Positions 11,706 through 21,141 of a DNA stretch of 23,429 nt are shown here, one piece after another. The DNA lies in assembly GCA_017508895.1 (NCBI GenBank), contig JAFWRA010000270.1, positions 1 through 23,429 of the forward strand, in the 5' to 3' direction. A program made the translations under genes and the position numbers. Position 1 is the first letter of the stretch. The number at the start of each line of letters is the position of its first letter. The stretch is from Bacteroidales bacterium (lineage in GTDB: Bacteria; Bacteroidota; Bacteroidia; Bacteroidales; F082). Below the pieces are notes generated by a model. It saw only the letters and a list, made by a program, of their open reading frames with translations. It made no database searches and was not told the origin of the DNA.

Positions 11706-14306
11706 ATGGACTACAAGAAACTAAAAGAAGAACCGCTGAAAAGCGCGGTGCAACAGGACTTCTTCAACAGTTACAAATACACCCAAATCGGCAACATCGA
11801 CTTTGTGATTGCCAAAAACATCGTCGAGCAAGGACAAACGTCGATTTTTGACGAGTTTGAGAACGACGACCTTAAGTCGCTGCTTTGGGCGGAGGCCAAA
11901 CAAGGCACCTCGCACGACATCTTCGAGTCGTTTGTGCAACTCATCCTCACCATCGGCAAGGAGCGCACCTTCGAGAAATACCTGCCGCCCAAATACATCG
12001 GCGCCTTCGATGCGGAGAAGTTCGCCTTCATCGAGTACCACGAAATACAGGGCATCTTTTTCCAGAATGACTTCAATTGGAACGTGACACCCTCGAATCA
12101 CGATACCAAGGAATTCCGCCAACTTTACGACCTCTGCAAGGGCTTGCTTGAGGACAATTCCATCCTCTTTTATTACGAAACGCAGGCACAGGAGTTCAAG
12201 GAGTTTATCCGCCTCAATTTCAAGACGGGCAAGGAGGCAACGGAGAAAATCTCGGTCACGAAGAATAACTTCACCTTCGTCTTCCAGAAATGGAGCGAGA
12301 AGGTGAGGCCCACCATCAGCGTGGATTGGGCCAAGGCCAACAAAGCGGGCATCATCTCCGCCGACTTCTTCCTTGCCGACCTGCTTTCGAGCAACGAGGA
12401 ATCGCTGAAGGACTCACTTTATGTGGTGCTGCGCAAGACCAAGTACGAGCTGGCCAAGAAGATTGACGAGATGGGACTGGTTTCCACCTCGTCGGTTGGC
12501 TTCAATGACAAGCAGAAGGCCTATAAGCAGTTTTGGAGCATCTATGCGCGACCGCCCAAAGAGGAATATTGGAACTACATCATCGGGCGGCGCGACTTGC
12601 TGGTGCCGCAAGACATCCGCGAACGCAAAGGCTCTTACTTCACGCCCCAGATTTGGGTGGAGAAGAGCCAGCAATATTTGGCCGATGTGTTGGGCGAGAC
12701 TTGGCAAGACGAGTATTTCATTTGGGACTGCTGCGCCGGCACGGGTAACTTGCTGAACGGCTTGACGAACTACGACCGCGTGTGGGCCTCGACCTTGGAT
12801 AAGCAAGACGTTGACGTGATGATGGACCGCATCGACAACGGCTGGAGCATGGCCGAAAACCATGTGTTTCAGTTCGACTTCCTCAACGACGATTTCTCGA
12901 AATGCCCCGAAGAACTGCAAGAGATTCTGAACGACCCCGAAAAGCGGAAGAAGTTGGTGGTTTATATTAATCCGCCGTATGCGGAGGCGGCAAGCAGGGT
13001 GACTGTAACAGGAAAAGGAGAAAACAAAACAGATGTCGCTGTGCAGTACAAAACCTACTCCAAGTATTTAAATAAAATAGGAATTGCTGGTAGAGAATTG
13101 TTTGCCCAGTTTTTTATAAAAATTTTTTATGAAATTAACGGCTGCACGCTTGCAGAATTTTCAACTTTGAAAATTCTGCAAGCACCAAACTTCAAAGAAT
13201 TTCGGGCCGCGTTTTTAGCGCGGCTTGAAAAGTCGTTTTTGGTGCCTGCAAATACTTTTGATAATGTAAAAGGTAAGTTTCCAATTGGTTTCTTTATTTG
13301 GAATTGTGCTATTCAAGAGCCATTTAAGGAAACAGTTTCGGATGTGTATAACGAAAAAGGAGAATTGATACAAAAGAAGTTTCTTGAGGTTGAAACTGAG
13401 AGGAAGTCGATAAATGATTGGATAATAACAACAAGAAATAGGGAAGGAGAGAAATGCATTGGTTATATGTCAGCAAAAGGAGCAGACTTCCAAAATCAGA
13501 ATTACAATTTCATTATAAATGATAAATCTCAATTGCCACATCCAAGAGGTACAGTAGTAACAACAAAGAATATCAAGGAAATTGCTGTTTACTTGGCAGT
13601 TCGCCACTGCATTGAAGCCACTTGGCTCAACGACCGCGACCAATTCCTCTATCCCAACGACGGTTGGAAAACAGACGTAAAGTTTCAGACGGACTGCTTG
13701 ATATTCACGCTGTTTCATGGGCAAAATCGCATCAGTGTCATCAACTGCGTCCCGCAGTTGGGAAAAACAGTCTTGCCATCTGCGGGGACGCAGATGCTGA
13801 CAGTGAACCATTGGATTCCCTTCACCCGCGAACAGGTGGGTTGCAAGAAGACGTTTAAATCCACCTTTATGGCGGATTATCTCAACGGGAGAATCAAGAC
13901 AGAAAATTCAACAAGAAAACTATTTGATTTCCAGCAAGATAGTATTCAACACGAATTATCAGAAATTGGAATTGATGAAAATTCGTGTATAATTCATGGC
14001 AATTCGTGTGAAAACAATGGAAATACGTTTAATAGAATAATCGATTGGATGTCGCCCGAGGCGCGAGCCGTTTACGATGCGGGACTTGCCTTGTGGCGCT
14101 ATTACCACGCCCAGCCCAACGCCATAGCCGATGCTTCGTTCTACGATATCCGCCTGCATTTCCAAGGCACCAACGACAAAGGCAACATGAACGCCAAAAG
14201 CGAAGACGAGACCTACACCGAACTTATCACCACTTTGCGCGAGAAAATGAAACTTTTGGCCAAGCGCATCGAGCCTAAGGTTTATGAATATGGTTTTTTG
14301 AAGTGA
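11706..14306 (+). CDS. Adenine-specific DNA methyltransferase, possibly one-chain type IIG restriction-modification enzyme
   Basis: The 866-residue protein has SAM-binding motif I as WDCCAGTGNLL near residue 340 and the N6-adenine catalytic motif NPPY near residue 422 (VYINPPYAEA), in gamma-type order. KGSYFTPQIWVEKSQQYLAD precedes motif I as in Eco57I-type enzymes. The C-terminal half (FSTLKILQAPNFKEFR, TFDNVKGKFPIGFFIW, VNHWIPFTREQV) presumably holds target recognition. In the N-terminus DLKSLLWAEAKQG contains an ExK set that could belong to a PD-(D/E)XK nuclease, which would make it type IIG; otherwise it is an orphan methyltransferase, as no restriction gene is adjacent. Residues about 420-637 are encoded by AT-rich DNA between GC-rich flanks. 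Several palindromic repeats lie in frame (13148-13224, 13742-13796, 13949-14009). No frameshift was seen. The start ATG follows a -7 element. Confidence 0.88.
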   Translation: MDYKKLKEEPLKSAVQQDFFNSYKYTQIGNIDFVIAKNIVEQGQTSIFDEFENDDLKSLLWAEAKQGTSHDIFESFVQLILTIGKERTFEKYLPPKYIGAFDAEKFAFIEYHEIQGIFFQNDFNWNVTPSNHDTKEFRQLYDLCKGLLEDNSILFYYETQAQEFKEFIRLNFKTGKEATEKISVTKNNFTFVFQKWSEKVRPTISVDWAKANKAGIISADFFLADLLSSNEESLKDSLYVVLRKTKYELAKKIDEMGLVSTSSVGFNDKQKAYKQFWSIYARPPKEEYWNYIIGRRDLLVPQDIRERKGSYFTPQIWVEKSQQYLADVLGETWQDEYFIWDCCAGTGNLLNGLTNYDRVWASTLDKQDVDVMMDRIDNGWSMAENHVFQFDFLNDDFSKCPEELQEILNDPEKRKKLVVYINPPYAEAASRVTVTGKGENKTDVAVQYKTYSKYLNKIGIAGRELFAQFFIKIFYEINGCTLAEFSTLKILQAPNFKEFRAAFLARLEKSFLVPANTFDNVKGKFPIGFFIWNCAIQEPFKETVSDVYNEKGELIQKKFLEVETERKSINDWIITTRNREGEKCIGYMSAKGADFQNQNYNFIINDKSQLPHPRGTVVTTKNIKEIAVYLAVRHCIEATWLNDRDQFLYPNDGWKTDVKFQTDCLIFTLFHGQNRISVINCVPQLGKTVLPSAGTQMLTVNHWIPFTREQVGCKKTFKSTFMADYLNGRIKTENSTRKLFDFQQDSIQHELSEIGIDENSCIIHGNSCENNGNTFNRIIDWMSPEARAVYDAGLALWRYYHAQPNAIADASFYDIRLHFQGTNDKGNMNAKSEDETYTELITTLREKMKLLAKRIEPKVYEYGFLK
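13148..13224. repeat. Perfect 17-bp palindrome plus GC hairpin inside the methyltransferase frame
   Basis: GCTTGCAGAATTTTCAA (13148-13164) and its exact complement (13167-13183) are separated by 2 nt. A second hairpin, GCCGCG-TTTTTAG-CGCGGC, follows at 13206-13224. Both are translated in frame (ACTLAEFSTLKILQAP, then FRAAFLAR) with no stop. Confidence 0.75.
13742..13796. repeat. Two CTGCG-CGCAG hairpin repeats inside the methyltransferase frame
   Basis: CAACTGCG-TCC-CGCAGTTG (13742-13760) and CATCTGCG-GGGA-CGCAGATG (13777-13796) are perfect 8-bp stems sharing the CTGCG/CGCAG core. They encode CVPQLGK and PSAGTQML in frame, a segment of about 20 residues that appears to be extra before the conserved VNHWIPFT block. 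Confidence 0.75.
13949..14009. repeat. ACACGAATTATCAGAAAT interspersed repeat, in-frame copy in the methyltransferase
   Basis: AACACGAATTATCAGAAAT is identical over 19 bases to the intergenic copy at 8942-8960. The right end ATTCATGGCAATTCGTGT matches the other right end (9009-9026) with one change. An extra ATTCGTGT lies at 13981-13988. It is read through as HELSEIGIDENSCIIHGNSC without a stop, just before the conserved WMSPEARAVYDAG segment. Confidence 0.75.
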
Positions 14307-14316
14307 TGAATTGTCG

Positions 14317-14374
14317 CAATCTGCGTCCCGCAGATTGAAAAGAGAACAATTTTTTCGACTGCGAGACGCAGTCG
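14317..14374. repeat. Two CTGCG-CGCAG hairpin repeats after the methyltransferase stop
   Basis: CAATCTGCG-TCC-CGCAGATTG (14317-14337) and CGACTGCG-AGA-CGCAGTCG (14356-14374) belong to the same hairpin family as the two copies inside the gene. They lie 11 nt after the stop codon and could stabilise the 3' end of the message. An imperfect CGAC-ACAAA tandem (about 14410-14452) follows; no gene is supported in 14307-14516. Confidence 0.7.
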
Positions 14375-14516
14375 GCGACATTGAAGAAAACTCTGTAAAC
14401 CAGAAATATATCCGACAGCAAACGACAACAAACGACTACTGTCGACTACAAACGTTTAATCAACGGCTTTTTCTTGACAAACTCCGTTACTTTGCAGCAT
14501 CAAAATTGAAAATGCT

Positions 14517-14909
14517 ATGACGGACAAGAAACCATTCGACAAAGAACAATCAATCAAGATCCCGTTTTCGGAATTGGTGGAACTGATTAATCAAAAGTGC
14601 GATGGAAAAAGTGTTATCGCGGGGGGTGTCATGCCGAAGCCAGTCCCTTACGTCTTGATAGTCCGCTGTTTTTCTATCCGTTTCCGCGACCAACTGTCTG
14701 CAAAAATACAACTTTTTCATAATATGCAAGTCTTATCAAGAAAAATAACCCAAAATAACGTCACCATGTCAAAAATTACTATCTTTGTCCCTTTATTAAT
14801 GAATCGCGCGATAAGCGTTCCACAACAGAATAATCTTGAAATCTTGAAATTAGAAATCTTGAAATCAACAACAATTAAACAGTTCAACAATAAACAATCA
14901 ACAATCTAA
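14517..14909 (+). CDS. Doubtful 130-codon frame upstream of recA; first part may be a gene remnant
   Basis: A frame opens at ATG 14517 after a TTACTTTG near-promoter (14487-14494). The first ~45 codons read like protein ([20 protein letters not shown]), but the rest looks non-coding: it runs through a reverse-strand -7 element (14701-14708), the recA -7 element (14780-14787) and an AT-rich stretch with ATCTTGAAAT repeats. It may be a small gene that has lost its 3' end and now runs open by chance into the recA leader, or it may be no gene at all. Nothing is recognised in it. The stretch 14375-14923 has no other coding candidate. Confidence 0.25.
   Translation: MTDKKPFDKEQSIKIPFSELVELINQKCDGKSVIAGGVMPKPVPYVLIVRCFSIRFRDQLSAKIQLFHNMQVLSRKITQNNVTMSKITIFVPLLMNRAISVPQQNNLEILKLEILKSTTIKQFNNKQSTI
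14701..14708 (-). promoter_or_regulatory. Orphan reverse-strand -7 promoter element
   Basis: The reverse strand reads TATTTTTG, with CTTG 18 bp upstream. It points away from recA into 14690-14520, where no reverse-strand coding frame of note exists. It could give an antisense or small RNA, or be a chance match in AT-rich DNA. Confidence 0.3.
14780..14787 (+). promoter_or_regulatory. -7 promoter element for recA
   Basis: TATCTTTG is an exact TAnnTTTG match. It would give recA a leader of about 130 nt that is AT-rich and carries three ATCTTGAAA repeats near 14834-14864. No LexA-type inverted repeat is recognised near it. Confidence 0.5.
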
Positions 14910-14923
14910 AAACCCCCACAATC

Positions 14924-15952
14924 ATGACTACAGAAAAAACACAAGAAGAAGCTGCAAAACTGAGGCAGGAGAAACTGAAGGCTTTGGAAGCCACTTTAGG
15001 TAACATCGAGAAGAGCTTTGGCAAGGGAAGCATCATGCGTCTGGGCGCCGAGGCAGAGAAGATGGAGAGCATCTCCACCGGCTCTATCGGCCTGGACTAT
15101 GCTCTTGGCGTGGGCGGCCTGCCGAAAGGCCGTATCATCGAAATCTACGGTCCCGAGAGCTCGGGTAAGACGACTTTAGCCTTGCATGTCGTGGCTGAAG
15201 CACAAAAGAAAGGTGGCATCGCCGCCTTCATCGATGCGGAACACGCCTTCGACCGCTTCTATGCCGCCAAACTCGGCGTTGACATCGAGAACCTCCTCAT
15301 CTCGCAGCCCGACTACGGCGAGCAAGCCCTCGAAATTGCAGAGAACCTGATTCGTTCTGGCGCCATTGACGTCATCGTCGTTGACTCCGTGGCCGCCCTG
15401 ACGCCCAAGAGCGAGATCGAGGGCGAGATGGGCGATAGCAAGATGGGCCTCCAAGCCCGCTTGATGAGCCAGGCTATGCGTAAGCTCACCGCCACCATCA
15501 ACAAGACAGGTTGCATCTGCATCTTCATCAACCAGCTGCGTGAGAAGATCGGCGTGATGTTCGGTAACCCCGAGACCACCACGGGCGGAAATGCCTTGAA
15601 GTTCTATAGCTCCGTGCGTATCGACATCCGTAAGATCAGCCAAATCAAGGATGGTGAGAATGTGCTGGGTAGTCGCGTCAAGGTGAAGGTCGTCAAGAAC
15701 AAGGTGGCTCCACCGTTCCGCAAGGCCGAATTCGACATCCTCTATGGTGAAGGCATCTCACGCTCGGGCGAAATCGTTGACCTCGGCGTGGAGATGGGCA
15801 TCATCAAGAAGAGCGGCTCGTGGTTCAGCTACGGCGACTCCAAACTTGCCCAAGGTCGCGATTCGGTGAAGAAACTCATTGAAGACAACCCTGAATTAGC
15901 CGACGAACTCTCCGCCAAGATTTTCGAGGCATTGGAGAAGAGTGAAGAGTAA
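14924..15952 (+). CDS. recA: RecA recombinase
   Basis: RecA binds single-stranded DNA, catalyses ATP-dependent strand exchange in recombinational repair and promotes SOS repressor cleavage. The 342-residue protein shows [36 protein letters not shown], the Walker A box GPESSGKTT (about residues 76-84), IDAEHAFD, the Walker B strand [11 protein letters not shown], the L1-region segment [20 protein letters not shown], and L2-region residues in [20 protein letters not shown]. The C-terminal domain ends in a short acidic tail (LEKSEE). The length is normal. ATG 14924 starts the family N-terminus and has no Shine-Dalgarno site. No recX-like gene follows. Confidence 0.98.
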   Translation: MTTEKTQEEAAKLRQEKLKALEATLGNIEKSFGKGSIMRLGAEAEKMESISTGSIGLDYALGVGGLPKGRIIEIYGPESSGKTTLALHVVAEAQKKGGIAAFIDAEHAFDRFYAAKLGVDIENLLISQPDYGEQALEIAENLIRSGAIDVIVVDSVAALTPKSEIEGEMGDSKMGLQARLMSQAMRKLTATINKTGCICIFINQLREKIGVMFGNPETTTGGNALKFYSSVRIDIRKISQIKDGENVLGSRVKVKVVKNKVAPPFRKAEFDILYGEGISRSGEIVDLGVEMGIIKKSGSWFSYGDSKLAQGRDSVKKLIEDNPELADELSAKIFEALEKSEE

Positions 15953-15968
15953 CAATGGCTTATGAGTG

Positions 15969-16025
15969 ATAGCCCACGGCCTATGGCTGCCCTGACATAA
16001 TGGCAAGCCATGGGTCATGGGCTAT
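15969..16025. repeat. Long imperfect inverted repeat after recA
   Basis: The left arm (15969-15991, starting ATAGCCCACGGCCTATGG) and the right arm (16002-16025, GGCAAGCCATGGG...GGGCTAT) pair over about 20 of 23 positions with a 10-nt loop. There is no T-run, so it is more like an interspersed hairpin repeat than an intrinsic terminator, though it could block readthrough or 3' decay of the recA message. Confidence 0.6.
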
Positions 16026-16053
16026 GGTTCATTAGCCTAAAAACCAATCAACA

Positions 16054-17088
16054 ATGAAGAAAAACCTCCTATTCCTCGGCCTGCTGCTCGCCCTTTTTGC
16101 CTGCAACAATAAGCCTAAACCTGAAACGGACAACACTTCCCAAGAACCTAAGGCTCCCGTGTCGGTGAATGATGCCATCCAGTTGCTGACTGATTCCATC
16201 GCCATGGATAGCACCGATGCACGCCTCTATGTAAGTCGTGCCAAGGCCTATTTCGCTAGCGAGCAGATTGGCCAGGCCATGATTGATATCAACAAGTCGC
16301 TGCAACTCGATCCCACTAACATCGACACTTACCTTTTGCTCGCCGATGTGTATTATGCCTTGGGCGATCAGGATAATATCAACGCTACACTCAACAAAGC
16401 AGTGGAAATCAATTCCTTGGATGCACGTCCTTTGGTGAAATTGGCCGAGTTGAACTTGCTTCAGCAAAACTTCAACCTTGCTATTGGTTATGTAGACAAG
16501 GCTTTAGGACTTTCGTCATATAACCCTCGAGCCTATTTTGTGAAAGGCGTGTGTTATATGGCTGCCAAGCAGGATACAGCCAGTGCACTGAAGAACTTCC
16601 AATTGGCTTCAGAACAAGATGCTACTTTCTATGACCCCGTAGAGCAAATCAGTCGCATCTATGCCGTGCAGCAACCTCCCTATGCTATGGACTATCTTCG
16701 GAAGGCGCAGCGGCAATTTCCTGACTATCCGACTGCCCGTTACGAGTTGGCATTATTTCTGCAAAGCCACGGCGAGCCTGAAGAGGCTCTGCTGCATTAC
16801 GACACCCTATTGATGCAGCGTCCCGACAATTATATCGTGCTATTCAACAAGGGCTATGTCAATTATGTGTATCTCGAAGACAATGAGGCCGCATTGGATT
16901 ATTTCAACCAGGCCTTGGAGGTCAAGCCCGACTATCTTGATGCAAAGTACAATAAGGGCCGTGTGATTGAACAAATGGGGGATTATGCCCAAGCGATGGA
17001 AATCTACAAGGAAGTGCTGAAGCAGAAACCCGATTATACACTGGCTATTGATGCCATCAATAGAATACAAAATCAAGAAACTGAATAA
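16054..17088 (+). CDS. TPR-repeat lipoprotein
   Basis: The 344-residue protein starts with a lipoprotein signal: MKKNLLFLGLLLALFAC, lipobox LFAC with the lipidated cysteine at residue 17. The mature protein is made of tetratricopeptide repeats, about seven to eight 34-residue units, for instance RLYVSRAKAYFASEQIGQAM, TYLLLADVYYALGDQDN, VLFNKGYVNYVYLEDNEAAL and AKYNKGRVIEQMGDYAQAM. TPR proteins are protein-binding scaffolds; a periplasmic or outer-membrane-attached role is expected. No specific partner can be named. The gene is followed 26 nt later by the nucleoside kinase gene, so the two are probably cotranscribed, and this pairing is the only hint of function. Confidence 0.9.
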   Translation: MKKNLLFLGLLLALFACNNKPKPETDNTSQEPKAPVSVNDAIQLLTDSIAMDSTDARLYVSRAKAYFASEQIGQAMIDINKSLQLDPTNIDTYLLLADVYYALGDQDNINATLNKAVEINSLDARPLVKLAELNLLQQNFNLAIGYVDKALGLSSYNPRAYFVKGVCYMAAKQDTASALKNFQLASEQDATFYDPVEQISRIYAVQQPPYAMDYLRKAQRQFPDYPTARYELALFLQSHGEPEEALLHYDTLLMQRPDNYIVLFNKGYVNYVYLEDNEAALDYFNQALEVKPDYLDAKYNKGRVIEQMGDYAQAMEIYKEVLKQKPDYTLAIDAINRIQNQETE

Positions 17089-17114
17089 GTTATCACAGAA
17101 ACCAACATGTAATC

Positions 17115-18782
17115 ATGATCCAAGTCTATTGCATCAACACCAAAACTACCAAAGAGTTCAATGAAGGCATGACCTTGCTTGAGATGTTGCCTGAATTTGA
17201 GTTCGACAAGCCTTATCCCATCATTTCTGCTAAGGTCAACAACGTGTCGCAGGGATTGAAGTTCCGCGTCTACAACAGCCGTGATGTGGAGTTTCTCGAC
17301 CTCACGCATCATACTGCGCGCTTAGTGTATGCCCGTTCGTTGGGCTTCATGCTATACAAGGCGACACAAGACTTGTTCCCTGGTAGCAAGTTGAATATGG
17401 AACATCCCATTTCCAAAGGGGTTTATTGTCGGATCAAGAAGAGTGACGGCGAGGTGCTCGATGGCAACGACATTGCTGCCTTAAGGGTGCGCATGAGAGC
17501 TATCGTTGCCGACGACATCCAGTTCCATCGCCATGAAGCCCGTATAGATGATGCTATAAGCATGTTCAGCAAGTTGGGTCAAGAGGATAAAGTCAAGTTG
17601 CTGGAAACCAGTGGAAAAGCATATACGGATTACTATACATTGGACGACACTACCGATTATTATTACGGTCGGTTGGTGCCATCAACAGGGTATTTGAGTA
17701 TTTGGGACATCGATGCTTATCGCGACGGCATCCTGCTGCGTATTCCCGACCGCGATCATCCCGACCGTTTGGCTGAGATGCATGAGCAGCCCAAGACCTT
17801 CGAGGTGTTTTCGGAGAGCTTGAAGTGGAACGACATTATGGGGCTGAGCACCGTGGGCGATGTCAACCATGCCTGCCAAAACGGGATGGCACGTGAGTTG
17901 GTGCAGGTGGCCGAGGCCTTGCAAGAGAAGAAAATCGTTCAAATCGCCGAGGAAATCAATCGCCGTTATCATAGTGAGACCCCTGTCCGTTTGGTACTGA
18001 TTACAGGGCCGAGCAGCAGTGGCAAGACCACCTTCTGTAGCCGTGTCAGCATCCAGTTGAAGGCCTGTGGACTGAAGCCCATCTCGTTCTCGACGGATGA
18101 CTATTTCGTCAACCGTGTGGATACACCCAAGTTGCCTGACGGCACATACGACTTTGACAACTTCGAGACCGTCGATCATGCCGCACTTGAGCGCGATTTG
18201 ATTGCCTTGCTGAAAGGAGAGGAGATAGAAGTGCCTGAGTATAACTTCGTTACAGGTATTCGCGAATATAATGGCAAGAAGTTGCAACTGAAGGAAGGTA
18301 GCGTGCTTTTGTTGGAAGGCATCCATGCCTTGAATCCTTTGCTGACTGATCAGATTCCAGAGTCGACAAAGTTCCGCATCTTTATCTCCACCTTGACCAG
18401 TACTGCTTTGGACGACCACAACATCATCCCGACCGACGACAACCGTCTGTTGCGCCGCATCGTGCGCGATTACAACAAAGGTGCATTCACGGCCCGTCAA
18501 ACCATCAGTCAGTGGGCCAGCGTGCGTGATGCCGAAGAGAAATGGATCAACCCTTATCAGGAAAACGCCGACGTGATGTTCAACTCGGCCTATCTGTTAG
18601 AGTTTGCCGTCATGCGCAACCACGCCGAGAGCATCCTGGCTACCGTGCCTAATAATTGTCCTGAATACACTGAGACACACCGACTTTTGCGTTTTCTGCA
18701 TTATTTCACACCCGTTTCCGACAAGGAAATACCAGCAACATCCATGCTGCGACAGTTTATTGGAGGCAGCAGTTTTATGTGA
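17115..18782 (+). CDS. Nucleoside (uridine) kinase with N-terminal TGS and tRNA-synthetase-like domains
   Basis: The 555-residue protein has a three-part layout known from Bacteroidota and Firmicutes: a TGS-like ubiquitin fold (about 1-65), a threonyl-tRNA-synthetase-type second additional domain (about 70-230) and a C-terminal uridine kinase/phosphoribulokinase-like P-loop domain (about 285-500). The Walker A box GPSSSGKTTF lies near residue 297; FSTDDYFVNRVDTPKLPDGT, YDFDNFETVDHAALERDL and LLEGIHALNPLL are the kinase substrate and Walker B segments. The expected reaction is ATP-dependent phosphorylation of a nucleoside; the synthetase-like part lacks a catalytic core, so it does not charge tRNA. 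The gene follows the TPR lipoprotein after 26 nt and ends at an intrinsic terminator. Confidence 0.9.
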   Translation: MIQVYCINTKTTKEFNEGMTLLEMLPEFEFDKPYPIISAKVNNVSQGLKFRVYNSRDVEFLDLTHHTARLVYARSLGFMLYKATQDLFPGSKLNMEHPISKGVYCRIKKSDGEVLDGNDIAALRVRMRAIVADDIQFHRHEARIDDAISMFSKLGQEDKVKLLETSGKAYTDYYTLDDTTDYYYGRLVPSTGYLSIWDIDAYRDGILLRIPDRDHPDRLAEMHEQPKTFEVFSESLKWNDIMGLSTVGDVNHACQNGMARELVQVAEALQEKKIVQIAEEINRRYHSETPVRLVLITGPSSSGKTTFCSRVSIQLKACGLKPISFSTDDYFVNRVDTPKLPDGTYDFDNFETVDHAALERDLIALLKGEEIEVPEYNFVTGIREYNGKKLQLKEGSVLLLEGIHALNPLLTDQIPESTKFRIFISTLTSTALDDHNIIPTDDNRLLRRIVRDYNKGAFTARQTISQWASVRDAEEKWINPYQENADVMFNSAYLLEFAVMRNHAESILATVPNNCPEYTETHRLLRFLHYFTPVSDKEIPATSMLRQFIGGSSFM

Positions 18783-18838
18783 TGGAGTTTCTTCTGGCTT
18801 AAAAACGTCTGAGAGCCCTTAAATATGCAGTTATTTTG

Positions 18839-18890
18839 AAAGCCGCTTTTCTTTTCCGCTTGCGCGAAGGAAAAACGGCTTTTCTAAAAA
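18839..18890 (+). terminator. Intrinsic terminator after the nucleoside kinase gene
   Basis: AAAGCCG (18839-18845) pairs with CGGCTTT (18876-18882), and CTTTTCCGC/GCGAAGGAAAA-type pairing extends the stem inward. The right arm runs directly into CTTTTCT. It lies 57 nt after the stop codon and about 130 nt before gyrB. Confidence 0.7.
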
Positions 18891-18947
18891 TTGCCCATTT
18901 TTAGCCCCGTAGAGCCGTTTTGGATAAAAAACAATTTTTTCAACTTT

Positions 18948-18981
18948 TTTGCATATCGTGCCGAAAAAATCCGTACCTTTG
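18948..18981 (+). promoter_or_regulatory. gyrB promoter
   Basis: TTTG at 18948-18951 and TACCTTTG at 18974-18981 form a -33/-7 pair with 22 bp between them. The predicted leader to ATG 19015 is about 27 nt, without a Shine-Dalgarno site. Confidence 0.65.
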
Positions 18982-18990
18982 CACCTTTAA

Positions 18991-20991
<2,001 letters not shown>

Positions 20992-21016
20992 TCGTTGAAT
21001 GTCAAGTGAATAATGA

Positions 21017-21044
21017 AAAAGGAGAACCGTATGGCTCTCCTTTT
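21017..21044 (+). terminator. Intrinsic terminator after gyrB
   Basis: AAAAGGAGA (21017-21025) and TCTCCTTTT (21036-21044) are a perfect 9-bp stem with a 10-nt loop (ACCGTATGGC), ending in a T-run 25 nt after the gyrB stop codon. Confidence 0.8.
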
Positions 21045-21059
21045 ATAATGCTTATTTTT

Positions 21060-21106
21060 AAAAAGCCACCCTTCCGCTCCGTTTTCTTTGGAGTTTTCGA
21101 GGGTGG
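21060..21106 (-). terminator. Intrinsic terminator after the FISUMP lipoprotein gene
   Basis: On the reverse strand CCACCCT (21106-21100) pairs with AGGGTGG (21072-21066); an inner CTCC/GGAG pairing extends the stem, and CTTTTT follows. It lies 36 nt beyond the stop of the reverse-strand gene and is convergent with the gyrB terminator. Confidence 0.7.
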
Positions 21107-21141
21107 ATTTGAGGGTTATACACTATTATATTTAAATGAAA

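Noticed and set aside
11706..14306. Methyltransferase as a pseudogene because of repeats in its frame
   Set aside because: The frame is intact over 866 codons, SAM and NPPY motifs are present and the C-terminal conserved blocks remain in frame.
14311..14520. 69-codon + strand frame after the methyltransferase
   Set aside because: It is read through two hairpin repeats (RRLKREQFFRLRDAVGD comes from the palindromes) and has no ribosome-binding site.
15969..16025. Intrinsic terminator for recA
   Set aside because: The stem is strong but no T-run follows on either strand, so it is listed as an inverted repeat only.
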